DNA of 64,000 nucleotides from an uncultured Saprospiraceae bacterium (GTDB taxonomy: Bacteria > Bacteroidota > Bacteroidia > Chitinophagales > Saprospiraceae). This document shows, piece after piece, positions 1 through 9,516 of the stretch (its first letter is position 1; the number at the start of each line of letters is the position of its first letter). A program made the translations under genes and the position numbers. The notes under the pieces were generated by a model. It was not told the DNA's origin. It searched no databases and saw only the letters and a program-made list of their open reading frames with translations. The stretch is from NCBI GenBank assembly GCA_937929945.1, contig CALFUK010000026.1:62001-126000 (forward strand), read 5' to 3'.

Positions 1-1
1 A

Positions 2-1591
2 GCGGATTCATTCTGGGATGGCATCTTACACGATGGAGTCTATGCTTCAGGAGGCACTGGCGAAGGAGCAGGATCATTCAATATGAATCTTTCTGCAGCA
101 ACGAAAGCGCTAATCAAGCCAAGCAGCAGTGACTTAGAGATTAGTTTCTATGAGCCACTCAGTATTGGTAACGGTGTCCATGCGAACAATCCATGGCTAC
201 AAGAAATGTCTGATCCCGTGAATCGGACCACCTGGGGTAACTACTTGGCTGTGCCAGTAAGCTTTAATGGTGTGAATCAGTTTATAGGATTCGAAGGATT
301 AGAAGACGGATCACTTGTGAAGTTGACATTAGGAGATAAGACAATACAAGTACCTGTGATACAGCAGTTTGGTCAGATGCCAGGTACTGTAGCTCTCGCT
401 TTAGGTTATGGTAGGTCAGTAGGAGGATTTGCGACTAAAGGTATCGGAGCCAATGTGAATGACTGCTTGACTAAGTCAGGAGGCTCACCCCAATACTTCT
501 CCAGTAATGTATCTCTGGGTAAGACGGGGCGCAAAGAAGACAGCTTCTCCTGTGTGCAGTACCACCACACTATGGGGGTCACGGATCAAAATAAAGCTGG
601 AGAAACAATTAATGCTGATGAAGCGACACTGGCTCCTGGATACGGTAATATCTTTTCAGGATTCCAAGGTGCATTGGTCGAACGATCAATCATCAGAAAA
701 AGTAACCTAAATCATTTGACTGAGTCAGTCGATGACTTAGTACACGAGAGAGAGCATCATGATGGGCTGAATCAACAGACACTATATCCGTATGATAAGT
801 ATGTAGAAGAGAAGTATGCGGAGGGTCACCATTGGGGACTTCACGTAGATCTTAGCTCATGCATTGGCTGTAGTGCATGTACGATAGCCTGTATGGCGGA
901 GAACAATGTGCCAGTCGTAGGCAAAGATAAAGTAAGCCGTCATCAAGAAATGGCTTGGCTAAGAATAGATAGATACTACTACGGTGACGTAGAGAATCCT
1001 AATACGGTGTATCAACCGATGATGTGCCAGCACTGTGATAATGCTCCATGCGAGAATGTGTGTCCCGTAAATGCGACAAACCACAGTAGTGAAGGTCTGA
1101 ATCAAATGATTTATAATAGATGCATTGGCACGAGATACTGTGCGAATAACTGTCCTTATAAAGTCAGACGATTCAATTGGAATGATTACACCACTGCGGA
1201 TATATTTCCAGCGAATCAGGTAAAAGTAAACGGGGAGGATGTACCATATGGTGCCGATAACCTTACGAGAATGGTCTTGAATCCTGACGTGACAGTCAGA
1301 ACAAGAGGTGTCATGGAGAAGTGTAGTTTCTGCGTACAGCGAATCCAAGAGGGTAAGCTCACTGCTAAGGTAGAAGGCAGAAGGCTGACGGATTCTGATG
1401 TAAAGACTGCGTGTCAGACTGCATGTCCGACTGGAGCCATCACCTTTGGAGATACAAATAATAAGCGATCAGAGGTATATAAGAAGATGATCTCTCCTTT
1501 GACCTATGAAGTGTTAGAAGAAGTGAATGTGCGACCATCGGTCCAGTATTCAATGAAAGTGATTAATAAAGACGAGAATTTCGAAGCGTAG
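2..1591 (+). CDS. actB: Alternative complex III subunit B, C-terminal part (partial at 5' end)
   Basis: Iron-sulfur part of ActB, the large periplasmic electron-transfer subunit of alternative complex III, which oxidises quinol and reduces cytochrome c or the oxidase directly. The frame is open to the window edge, so the molybdopterin-like N-terminal domain lies outside; the ATG at 83 is internal. Four cysteine clusters are visible: CIGCSACTIAC (about 860-892), CQHCDNAPCENVCP (about 1025-1065), CIGTRYCANNCP (about 1121-1156), and CSFC plus CQTACP (about 1321-1430). This is the arrangement for three 4Fe-4S and one 3Fe-4S cluster in the family. It lies 25 bp before actC. Family assignment is firm; the missing N-terminus is inferred. 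Confidence 0.93.
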   Translation, partial: ADSFWDGILHDGVYASGGTGEGAGSFNMNLSAATKALIKPSSSDLEISFYEPLSIGNGVHANNPWLQEMSDPVNRTTWGNYLAVPVSFNGVNQFIGFEGLEDGSLVKLTLGDKTIQVPVIQQFGQMPGTVALALGYGRSVGGFATKGIGANVNDCLTKSGGSPQYFSSNVSLGKTGRKEDSFSCVQYHHTMGVTDQNKAGETINADEATLAPGYGNIFSGFQGALVERSIIRKSNLNHLTESVDDLVHEREHHDGLNQQTLYPYDKYVEEKYAEGHHWGLHVDLSSCIGCSACTIACMAENNVPVVGKDKVSRHQEMAWLRIDRYYYGDVENPNTVYQPMMCQHCDNAPCENVCPVNATNHSSEGLNQMIYNRCIGTRYCANNCPYKVRRFNWNDYTTADIFPANQVKVNGEDVPYGADNLTRMVLNPDVTVRTRGVMEKCSFCVQRIQEGKLTAKVEGRRLTDSDVKTACQTACPTGAITFGDTNNKRSEVYKKMISPLTYEVLEEVNVRPSVQYSMKVINKDENFEA

Positions 1592-1616
1592 TTTCGCTAA
1601 TCATAAATTATAATAA

Positions 1617-3389
1617 ATGAGTGCACCTGTTAGTCCCATTAGGCCACCTCTTATTGAAGGGCATAAAAGCTATCATGATATCACGAATGATCTAGTCAGT
1701 CCGACGGAGAGAGCCCCAGATAAGTCTTGGTTCATTGCCTTCTTGCTTTCGGTGACTGTACTTGGTTTTGGTATATTCTGTATTCTATGGACGATCTGGC
1801 ATGGTATCGGTACCTGGAACCTGAATCGAACCATTGGATGGGGTTGGGATATCACCAATTTTGTTTGGTGGATTGGTATCGGACACGCGGGTACCTTGAT
1901 CTCAGCGATCCTTTTACTCTTTAGACAAAAATGGAGAACAGGGGTAAACCGTGCCGCCGAAGCGATGACCATTTTTGCAGTGATGTGTGCTGGATTATTT
2001 CCACTGATACACATGGGGCGGATCTGGATGGCTATGTTCATCTTTCCGTATCCTAATACGAGAGGGCCCCTATGGCCCAACTTTAATTCACCGCTTCTTT
2101 GGGATGTATTCGCGATTAGTACTTACTTCACGGTATCACTATTATTCTGGTACACAGGCTTAGTGCCAGATTTTGCGACAGTTAGAGACAGAGCGAAAGG
2201 TATCAGAAGAAAAGTGTATAACTTTTTATCTTTTGGTTGGACAGGATCAGCGAAGCATTGGCAGAGATGGGAGGCATTATCATTGGTTTTAGCAGGTATT
2301 GCAACACCATTGGTCCTTTCAGTACACACGATCGTAAGTTTTGATTTCGCGACTTCTGTGATTCCAGGATGGCACACGACGATCTTTCCACCTTACTTCG
2401 TGGCGGGAGCGATCTTTTCAGGATTTGCCATGGTGCAGACCTTGATGATCATCACTAGAAAAATCTTAAATCTTCAAGAGTACATTACGATAGAGCACAT
2501 CGAGTCTATGAATAAGGTCATAGTGGCTACTGGTATGATAGTCGGAGTGGCATATTTGACGGAGTTATTCATTTCTTGGTATTCAGGATACATATATGAG
2601 CAGTTCGCTTTCTTCAATAGAGCTCTTGGCCCATATTACTGGTCCTATTTTGGTATGATGTTCTGTAATGTTGTATCACCGCTCTTCTTCTTTTCCAAGA
2701 AACTCAGACGTAATATTAAGTTCACCTTCTTTATGTCGATTCTGATCAACATTGGAATGTGGTTTGAACGTTTTGTGATTATTGCCACGACATTAGCGAG
2801 AGACTATTTACCATCCAGCTGGAGCTTCTACGTTCCGACTTGGGTAGAGATAGGTATCTACGTAGGTACTTTCGGATTATTCTTCACCTTATATTTATTA
2901 TTTGTGAGAGTAGCTCCTGTAGTAGCTATAGCAGAGGTTAAGTCAATTCTCAAAACAGCTGGTGATCAATACGTGGGCCCTAATGCGATCCACAGCCATC
3001 ACCACGACGATCATGATGATGATCATGGACACAGCGTTCCAGCACATGATGACGATCATAGCTACCAGGAAGCCAATCAGGCAGGAGCGACCAGCACTGC
3101 GACACATGCTGCTGCGACCAAGACGGGAATTATAGAAGATGACTTGACGAAGATAGAGGGCATTGGTCCAAAGATATCTCAGACGCTTAAGGATGCAGGC
3201 ATCTATACATTCGCATCATTACAGCAGTCTAAAGTGGAGGATATCCAAAGAATATTAGACAAGGCAGAAGGTAACTTCATGGGTAATAACCCAGAGTCCT
3301 GGCCAATACAAGCTAAGCTTGCCGCAGAAGGACTGTGGGCAGAGCTCGATCAATTGAAGGATAAATTAGACGGTGGCAGAATAGCCTAA
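1617..3389 (+). CDS. actC: Alternative complex III subunit C (NrfD-like), with His-rich stretch and HhH tail
   Basis: Multi-spanning NrfD/PsrC-family membrane subunit that provides a quinol site in alternative complex III. Roughly ten hydrophobic segments fill residues 38-435. The 590-residue protein is longer than the family core: residues about 459-485 are a His/Asp-rich stretch (HHHDDHDDDHGH), and residues about 503-590 form a separate soluble domain with the helix-hairpin-helix signature LTKIEGIGPKISQTLKDAGI. A similar small domain is known fused to other Bacteroidota proteins, such as some ribosomal L21 proteins; its role here is unknown. It sits between actB and actD with short gaps, in one operon. 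Confidence 0.93.
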   Translation: MSAPVSPIRPPLIEGHKSYHDITNDLVSPTERAPDKSWFIAFLLSVTVLGFGIFCILWTIWHGIGTWNLNRTIGWGWDITNFVWWIGIGHAGTLISAILLLFRQKWRTGVNRAAEAMTIFAVMCAGLFPLIHMGRIWMAMFIFPYPNTRGPLWPNFNSPLLWDVFAISTYFTVSLLFWYTGLVPDFATVRDRAKGIRRKVYNFLSFGWTGSAKHWQRWEALSLVLAGIATPLVLSVHTIVSFDFATSVIPGWHTTIFPPYFVAGAIFSGFAMVQTLMIITRKILNLQEYITIEHIESMNKVIVATGMIVGVAYLTELFISWYSGYIYEQFAFFNRALGPYYWSYFGMMFCNVVSPLFFFSKKLRRNIKFTFFMSILINIGMWFERFVIIATTLARDYLPSSWSFYVPTWVEIGIYVGTFGLFFTLYLLFVRVAPVVAIAEVKSILKTAGDQYVGPNAIHSHHHDDHDDDHGHSVPAHDDDHSYQEANQAGATSTATHAAATKTGIIEDDLTKIEGIGPKISQTLKDAGIYTFASLQQSKVEDIQRILDKAEGNFMGNNPESWPIQAKLAAEGLWAELDQLKDKLDGGRIA

Positions 3390-3400
3390 AAATAAAGTCG

Positions 3401-3919
3401 ATGGGTAAAACGAAAGAAGTCGTATACGGACTGTACTCTGATGAGCAAGACCTGCTCAAAGCAGTGAAAGCCGCTAAGTCTGGACATATGGAAATTCATG
3501 ATGTCTTTTCACCATTTCCAGTACACGGACTGGATCCGATCTTAGGATTAGAGGAGTCCAGATTGCACATTGCTGGTTTTATATATGGCATGATAGGAGC
3601 GCTGACTGCATTCTTGGGGATGACCTGGATATTCACGAAAGACTGGCCTATCATTTTCGGAGGTAAGCCGTACTGGTCAGTACCAGCGTTTATTCCGATT
3701 ACATTCGAGACGATGGTATTATTCGCATCCATTGGTATGGTCGTGACATTCTACATCGTATGTGGATTAGGTCCTGGGGTGACTAATGAGACACTGCACG
3801 ATAGACTGACAGATGACAAGTTTGCTATCGCATTTAATACGCATGATGTGACTGTTGATTCGGCCAAATCATTTTTTAGCCAGACCGGGGCTTCTGACGT
3901 AAATGTTAAAGTACTATAA
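3401..3919 (+). CDS. actD: Alternative complex III subunit D (DUF3341)
   Basis: Small membrane subunit of alternative complex III. The 172-residue length matches the DUF3341 family. Residues 1-50 form a soluble N-terminal domain, followed by two transmembrane helices (about 57-77 and 103-125) and a soluble C-terminal tail. It starts 11 bp after actC, and its TAA stop overlaps the actE start by one base (TAATG at 3917-3921), indicating translational coupling. ActD has no redox cofactor in characterised complexes and is thought to be structural. Confidence 0.92.
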   Translation: MGKTKEVVYGLYSDEQDLLKAVKAAKSGHMEIHDVFSPFPVHGLDPILGLEESRLHIAGFIYGMIGALTAFLGMTWIFTKDWPIIFGGKPYWSVPAFIPITFETMVLFASIGMVVTFYIVCGLGPGVTNETLHDRLTDDKFAIAFNTHDVTVDSAKSFFSQTGASDVNVKVL

Positions 3920-4797
3920 TGAACACATTCAATAAGCTATTTTTTGGATTCTTACTGGTCATGTTTCTGACGCTTCAGTCATGCCAGCAGCCCACTGGGA
4001 ACTCCACAGGATCTGAGTATATGCCGGACATGGCTCACTCCATAGCATACGAGTCTAACTACTACAATTATTACTACAATAATACCTGGGGTAGTCAAGA
4101 TGAGTATTACAAATACGCACAACCTCGTCTACCTGTTGCTGGCACCATTGCTAGAGGAGGCTCTAATCCTGATGCAGATCAGAAGGTTGTCCCTTATTAC
4201 TACGGTAATACAGAGGAGGAGCGGACCAGAGCTACGAATGAATTGATCAAAAGCCCTGTGAAAATCACAGATGCTGGTCTCAAGCAGGGAAAAGAGCTCT
4301 ATAATACATTCTGTGGTATATGTCATGGCGAAAAAGCTGATGGAGCTGGGTACTTAGTCAGAGACGATGGCGGTAAATATCCAGTCCAGCCGGCCATATT
4401 AAATTCAGATGAATTCAAGGCCGCCAGTAATGGAAGATATTATCATGCCATCATGCACGGTAAGAATTTGATGGGAGCATACAAAGGCAAAATCAACTTT
4501 GAAGAAAGGTGGCATGTTATACATTACATCAGATCACTGCACGCGAAGGAAGATGGCAAGGTGTATAATCAATTTGAAAACACCCTAAATTCTTATGATG
4601 AGCCAGCAGGGGAGATCGCCCTTGTATCTCATGATGATATGCATGATGCACATCAAAGCGTAGACCATCACGAAGGAGACCATCACGACGGAGACCACCA
4701 TGATCAAGACCATAGTGACGAATACCATGAGGGTCATGATGATGATCATGGTCACGAAGATCATAAACAAGGAGAATCACACGACAGCGGTCATTAA
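3919..4797 (+). CDS. actE: Alternative complex III subunit E, monohaem cytochrome c lipoprotein
   Basis: Membrane-anchored cytochrome c of alternative complex III that passes electrons on toward the oxidase. The N-terminus is a lipoprotein signal ending in LQSC with lipidated Cys22. The haem motif CGICH is at residues 132-136, with a distal candidate ligand Met in the HGKNLMG region. The last about 55 residues (235-292) are an extreme His/Asp tail (blocks such as HHEGDHHDGDHHDQDH), not part of the usual cytochrome fold and likely to bind divalent metal or protons; this is inference. It overlaps actD by one base and precedes actF by 20 bp. Confidence 0.93.
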   Translation: MNTFNKLFFGFLLVMFLTLQSCQQPTGNSTGSEYMPDMAHSIAYESNYYNYYYNNTWGSQDEYYKYAQPRLPVAGTIARGGSNPDADQKVVPYYYGNTEEERTRATNELIKSPVKITDAGLKQGKELYNTFCGICHGEKADGAGYLVRDDGGKYPVQPAILNSDEFKAASNGRYYHAIMHGKNLMGAYKGKINFEERWHVIHYIRSLHAKEDGKVYNQFENTLNSYDEPAGEIALVSHDDMHDAHQSVDHHEGDHHDGDHHDQDHSDEYHEGHDDDHGHEDHKQGESHDSGH

Positions 4798-4817
4798 ATT
4801 AATAAATACAGAGTAGA

Positions 4818-6101
4818 ATGAACGAATATGTAATGCCTACAAGTCAAAGAACACTCTTCCTCGGAGGTATGGTTCTGGGCATCGTATGCTTAGCTTTATC
4901 TTGGTTTGTCGGGGCGGATGAGTTTCACACCAGATTCTGGACGAACTTATTACACAATACAGTATTCTTTACGGGAATATCCTTCATGGCCCTTTTCTTT
5001 ATATGTGTTTGCATCACTGCTTGGGCAGGATGGTACACTTTATTCAAGAGGATTTGGGAAGCCTTATCTATGTTTATGATCATCGGATTCGTAATCATGG
5101 TGATCATTGGTTTAGGTAATTATTTTGGTTTTCATCACCTCTACCATTGGAATGATGCCGATTCGATCCTAAATGACAAAATCATCAATCATAAATCAAA
5201 ATTCTTAAACAAGAACGTTTATTTCATCGGTGGATTAATTGTCATGGCTGGTTGGTATATATGTGCTATGAAGCTGCGATCATTATCACTCGCTGAAGAT
5301 AGAAATGGTGACGACTCCTACGAGCATCACCATAAGGCAAGAGTATGGGCAGCTGGATTTTTACCATTTGCAGGGTTTAGCAGCGCCTTTATTATTTGGC
5401 AGTGGATCATGTCTTTAGATGCACACTGGTACAGTACGATGTTCGCATGGTATAGTGGAGCCAGTTGGTTTGTATCGATGATCGCTCTGACGATCTTGAT
5501 TATCATCTACATGAAGTCAAGAGGGTATTACGAGCAGATCACTAACGAGCATGTACACGATTTAGGTAAGTTTTTATTTGCCTTTAGTATATTTTGGACC
5601 TACTTATGGTTTTCTCAGTTCATGTTGATCTGGTATGCCAATGTAGGGGAGGAGACAGTCTATTTTAGACACAGAATGGATAATTATCCAGTATTATTTT
5701 ATGGTAACTTATTGATCAACTTTGTGATGCCTTTCTTTGTTCTAATGAGGAACGATACTAAAAGGAAGTTTGGTTCAGTAGGTTTTGTCGCAGCTATCGT
5801 CTTATTTGGTCACTGGTGGGATTATTTCCTCATGATCAAGCCAGGCGCATTGCACACAGCGCATGAATTAGCAGGACATGGACATGGTGGAGATCATGGA
5901 GCAGGAGCACACGCTGGAGAAGCAGTAGAACATGCAGCTCATTTCGTTTCAGGATTTACGCTGCCAGGTTTATTAGAGATCGGAGTATTCATAGGCTTTT
6001 TATCAGGCTTTTTATACTTCGTATATGTGAAGTTATCTCAAGCGCCTCTGGTGCCTGAGAATGATCCGTATTTAGCTGAGAGTATACATCATCACGTTTA
6101 A
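4818..6101 (+). CDS. actF: Alternative complex III subunit F (quinone-binding membrane subunit)
   Basis: Second large membrane subunit of alternative complex III, paralogous to ActC, with about ten transmembrane helices over 427 residues. Helices are clear near residues 13-31, 45-70, 80-100, 133-152, 185-205, 215-235 and toward the C-terminus. Between the last helices, residues about 347-375 hold a His/Gly/Ala-rich loop (HGHGGDHGAGAHAGE). It follows actE by 20 bp and precedes coxB by 16 bp, so the quinol oxidoreductase and the oxidase are probably one transcript, consistent with the supercomplexes known for this pair. Confidence 0.92.
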   Translation: MNEYVMPTSQRTLFLGGMVLGIVCLALSWFVGADEFHTRFWTNLLHNTVFFTGISFMALFFICVCITAWAGWYTLFKRIWEALSMFMIIGFVIMVIIGLGNYFGFHHLYHWNDADSILNDKIINHKSKFLNKNVYFIGGLIVMAGWYICAMKLRSLSLAEDRNGDDSYEHHHKARVWAAGFLPFAGFSSAFIIWQWIMSLDAHWYSTMFAWYSGASWFVSMIALTILIIIYMKSRGYYEQITNEHVHDLGKFLFAFSIFWTYLWFSQFMLIWYANVGEETVYFRHRMDNYPVLFYGNLLINFVMPFFVLMRNDTKRKFGSVGFVAAIVLFGHWWDYFLMIKPGALHTAHELAGHGHGGDHGAGAHAGEAVEHAAHFVSGFTLPGLLEIGVFIGFLSGFLYFVYVKLSQAPLVPENDPYLAESIHHHV

Positions 6102-6117
6102 AAAATTACATTCATAG

Positions 6118-7635
6118 ATGACTACTATTGTAATCATATTAATTTTAATTGTAGCTGCTGTCATCCTATTTCAGATAGGCAAGCTGACAGAGTTAGCTTC
6201 AAAAATCAGAGGCGAAGAAGAAGTGGAGCTGAAGAAAAATGACAGGACAGCATTATACTGCCTGCTTTTCTTAATCGGCTTCATGATATACTGTATCTGG
6301 ACAGGCATCATTTATAAAGATATCGTCCTCTGGTATGGGCCTCACACCTCCGCTTCAGAGCACGGGGGCTTATTGGACAGTCTGTTCAATGTGACAGCCT
6401 TTTGGACAGGTATTGTCTTTGTGTTGACTCACGTCTTATTGTTCTGGTTTGCATTTAAATACAGAAAGAAGAAAGGAGTACACCAAGCTTTCATCACTCA
6501 CAATAATACTTTAGAGTATGTCTGGACAGGTATACCAGCTGTTGTACTCGTCTATTTAGTAGCGAGTGGCCTCGTCGTCTGGAATGAAGTCATGCCTGAT
6601 GTAGACCCCAATGAAGATTATTTAGAAATAGAAGCGACTGGCTATCAATTCGCTTGGGATATCAGATATCCTGGCCCAGACGGTAAATTAGGGACGAAGA
6701 ATTATAAGCTGATTGATTTAGGTTCTAATTCATTAGGAATGGACTTCACCGATGAGAAGACTCATGATGATATAGTGATAGGAACACCTGAGTTTCTTTT
6801 ACCTGTCGGTCAGAAAGTGAGAGTTAGAATTACCTCAAAAGATGTACTTCATAACTTTGACTTGCCTCACTTCAGAGTGAAGATGGATGCTATACCTGGT
6901 ACGCCGACTTACTTCATATTCACGCCTACGATTACCACAGAGGACTATCGCAAGCGGCTCAAAGGCCACCCAGATTGGGAAGTGCCTGCTGATGAAGAAG
7001 AGCCAGATGGCTTGAAGCGATGGGAAGCTTTCGAATACGAATTAGCTTGTGCAGAGCTATGTGGGAAGGGACATTACAGTATGAAGCGTATCCTAAGAGT
7101 CGTCACCCAAAAAGAATACGATCAGTGGTTAGCGAAGCAGCAGTCATTCTACCTGACAAATGTCAGAAATACGGTTAATGATCCCAATGATGCGAGCCTA
7201 CTAAAAATTGAGATTGCGAATAGAGCGGATGAGTTCTTAGCAGCTGTAGATCAGGCCATATCCACTCCAGATGATGTGTCAGATGATCTCATCAACTTAG
7301 AGCATGTATTTTATAATACGGGGTCTGCTGAATTGAAAGAAGTATCAGAGTACGAACTGGACAATGTAGCCAGTGTGCTCAATAAATATAAGCAGGTGAA
7401 TGTAGAGCTGGGTGGGCACACCGATAATACAGGAGCTGCTGATGCGAATCAGGCACTATCTCAGAGCAGAGCTGAGAGTGTGAGAAATTACTTAGTGAAT
7501 AAAGGGATCAGTCCCGAGAGATTAATTGCTGTTGGTTTTGGCCAGAATAATCCGGTCGACACTAACGATACCGACGAAGGAAGACAGAATAATCGACGAA
7601 CAGAAATGAGGATTTTAACAAACAACAATCTCTAA
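6118..7635 (+). CDS. coxB: Cytochrome c oxidase subunit II fused to OmpA-like domain
   Basis: CuA-bearing subunit of an aa3-type oxidase that accepts electrons from cytochrome c. Hydrophobic helices lie near residues 3-20, 45-64, 92-113 and 133-155, giving two more than the usual pair. The cupredoxin domain follows, with the CuA ligands in CAELCGKGHYSM (about residue 311) and the upstream His in HNFDLPHF. From about residue 395 a complete OmpA C-terminal domain is fused (GHTDNTG and NQALSQSRAESV), including the Asp and Arg that hold diaminopimelate in OmpA. The domain is on the periplasmic side, so it may tether the oxidase to peptidoglycan. At 505 residues it is far longer than plain CoxB. 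Confidence 0.95.
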   Translation: MTTIVIILILIVAAVILFQIGKLTELASKIRGEEEVELKKNDRTALYCLLFLIGFMIYCIWTGIIYKDIVLWYGPHTSASEHGGLLDSLFNVTAFWTGIVFVLTHVLLFWFAFKYRKKKGVHQAFITHNNTLEYVWTGIPAVVLVYLVASGLVVWNEVMPDVDPNEDYLEIEATGYQFAWDIRYPGPDGKLGTKNYKLIDLGSNSLGMDFTDEKTHDDIVIGTPEFLLPVGQKVRVRITSKDVLHNFDLPHFRVKMDAIPGTPTYFIFTPTITTEDYRKRLKGHPDWEVPADEEEPDGLKRWEAFEYELACAELCGKGHYSMKRILRVVTQKEYDQWLAKQQSFYLTNVRNTVNDPNDASLLKIEIANRADEFLAAVDQAISTPDDVSDDLINLEHVFYNTGSAELKEVSEYELDNVASVLNKYKQVNVELGGHTDNTGAADANQALSQSRAESVRNYLVNKGISPERLIAVGFGQNNPVDTNDTDEGRQNNRRTEMRILTNNNL

Positions 7636-7645
7636 AATTAAATTA

Positions 7646-9490
7646 ATGTCAGATATCATAACATACGATGAAAAAGTTCTGATAGAGGAAAATGGTTTTG
7701 ACGACCACTTTCACGATCATCACCATGAGGATAAGTATAAGTCTAACTTCATTAGCACTTATATTTTCAGCATGGATCATAAGATGATAGCCCGACAATT
7801 CCTGATTACAGGAATGATATGGGCGATCATTGGTGCTGCTATGTCTATCATATTCAGACTTCAGCTGGGTTTTCCAGACGAAAGCTTAGCATGGCTGAAG
7901 CCGCTGCTCGGTAAGTGGATCACCATTAATGCAGAGACAGGTATTGGATCATTACAGCCTGAGTTCTATTACGCATTAGTTACTATGCATGGTACCATCA
8001 TTGTCTTCTTTGTATTGACAGCAGGACTCAGTGGTACATTTTCTAATTTACTGATTCCACTACAGCTGGGAGCCCGTGATATGGCCTCTCCATTCTTGAA
8101 TATGCTGTCATACTGGTTCTTCTTTTTAGCTAGTGTGATCATGTTCTATTCCTTATTTCTAAGTACTGGCCCATTTTCAGGTGGCTGGACGGCATATCCA
8201 CCGCTCAGTGCACTGCCTCAAGCCTCTATTGGTTCGGGAGCTGGGATGACCTTGTGGACTGTGAGTTTAGTATTGTTTGTCGTGTCAGTTCTCCTTGGAG
8301 GGATTAATTACATTACCACTGTTTTGAATCTTAGGACGAAAGGGATGACCTTTTGGAGAATGCCATTGACTATTTGGGCTTTCTTCGTGACTGCGATCCT
8401 GGGACTTTTATCATTCCCAGTATTAGCATCAGGATTTTTCCTTTTGATGTGTGATAGAGGATTAGGGACGAGTTTTTATTTAAGTGAAATATTTGTGGGC
8501 GGAGCAGCATTAGATTTTGCTGGAGGTAGCCCTGTACTATATCAGCATTTATTCTGGTTCTTAGGACATCCAGAGGTTTATATTATTATCCTGCCAGCGA
8601 TGGGTCTGGTATCTGAGGTCATGGCTGTCCACGCGAGAAAGCCGATTTTTGGATATAAGTTTATGGTCTATTCCATATTGGCCATTGGATTTCTATCATT
8701 TATAGTATGGGCTCACCACATGTTTATGTCAGGGGTGAATCCTTTCATTTCGAATTTCTTTGTGGTGTTCACGCTGATTATCGCGGTACCATCAGCCATT
8801 AAGGTGTTCAACTGGATTGCGACATTATACAAGGGTAATCTGAGGCTCAATACGCCTATGCTTTTCTGTATTGGATTCGTATCCATGTTTATCTCAGGTG
8901 GATTGACAGGTGTATTCTTAGGTAACTCAGCGATTGACATTCAGATGCACGATACATACTTCGTCGTAGCTCACTTTCACATTGTGATGGGTATTGCTGC
9001 TTTCTTTGGTATGTACGCGGGTGTGTATCACTGGTATCCGAGAATGTTTGGCAGATTCATGAATGAGACCATAGGTAAAATTCACTTCTGGGCGACGCTG
9101 ATTGGCGCTTACGCTATATTTTGGCCAATGCACTACTTAGGCCTCGCAGGAGTACCAAGAAGATACTACAGGTTTGATAGTTTTGACGCATTTAGTTCTT
9201 TTTCTTCTATGAATCAGTTCATCACTATCGCAGCTATAGTTGTCTTTTTTGCACAGATCCTGATGGTTATTAACTTCTTCTACAGTATGTACTACGGTAA
9301 GAAGATGACAACGAAGAATCCATGGGGTGCCTCCACATTAGAGTGGACAACTCCGATCAATGCTGGTCATGGCAACTGGGATGGTAATCTTCCTGTGGTA
9401 CACAGATGGCCATATGATTATGGTAAGAATGGTCAGGACTTCATTCCCCAGATAGCCCCCATGGCTGAAGGAGAAGAAGATTCACATTAG
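7646..9490 (+). CDS. coxA: Cytochrome c oxidase subunit I
   Basis: Catalytic subunit of the haem-copper oxidase, binding haem a and the haem a3-CuB centre and pumping protons. Of 614 residues, twelve helices are expected. The active-site motifs are intact: GHPEVY with the cross-linked His-Tyr pair (about residue 307), WAHHMF with the two CuB histidines (about 355), and HDTYFVVAHFHIV with the haem ligands (about 434-447). The Glu in HPEVY and the Lys in AIKVFNW (about 385) point to an A1-type enzyme with D and K channels. The N-terminus carries a short His/Asp run (DDHFHDHHHED, residues 19-29). It starts 11 bp after coxB. Confidence 0.97.
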   Translation: MSDIITYDEKVLIEENGFDDHFHDHHHEDKYKSNFISTYIFSMDHKMIARQFLITGMIWAIIGAAMSIIFRLQLGFPDESLAWLKPLLGKWITINAETGIGSLQPEFYYALVTMHGTIIVFFVLTAGLSGTFSNLLIPLQLGARDMASPFLNMLSYWFFFLASVIMFYSLFLSTGPFSGGWTAYPPLSALPQASIGSGAGMTLWTVSLVLFVVSVLLGGINYITTVLNLRTKGMTFWRMPLTIWAFFVTAILGLLSFPVLASGFFLLMCDRGLGTSFYLSEIFVGGAALDFAGGSPVLYQHLFWFLGHPEVYIIILPAMGLVSEVMAVHARKPIFGYKFMVYSILAIGFLSFIVWAHHMFMSGVNPFISNFFVVFTLIIAVPSAIKVFNWIATLYKGNLRLNTPMLFCIGFVSMFISGGLTGVFLGNSAIDIQMHDTYFVVAHFHIVMGIAAFFGMYAGVYHWYPRMFGRFMNETIGKIHFWATLIGAYAIFWPMHYLGLAGVPRRYYRFDSFDAFSSFSSMNQFITIAAIVVFFAQILMVINFFYSMYYGKKMTTKNPWGASTLEWTTPINAGHGNWDGNLPVVHRWPYDYGKNGQDFIPQIAPMAEGEEDSH

Positions 9491-9516
9491 ACATCATAAT
9501 AGATTAAGTCAAAATA

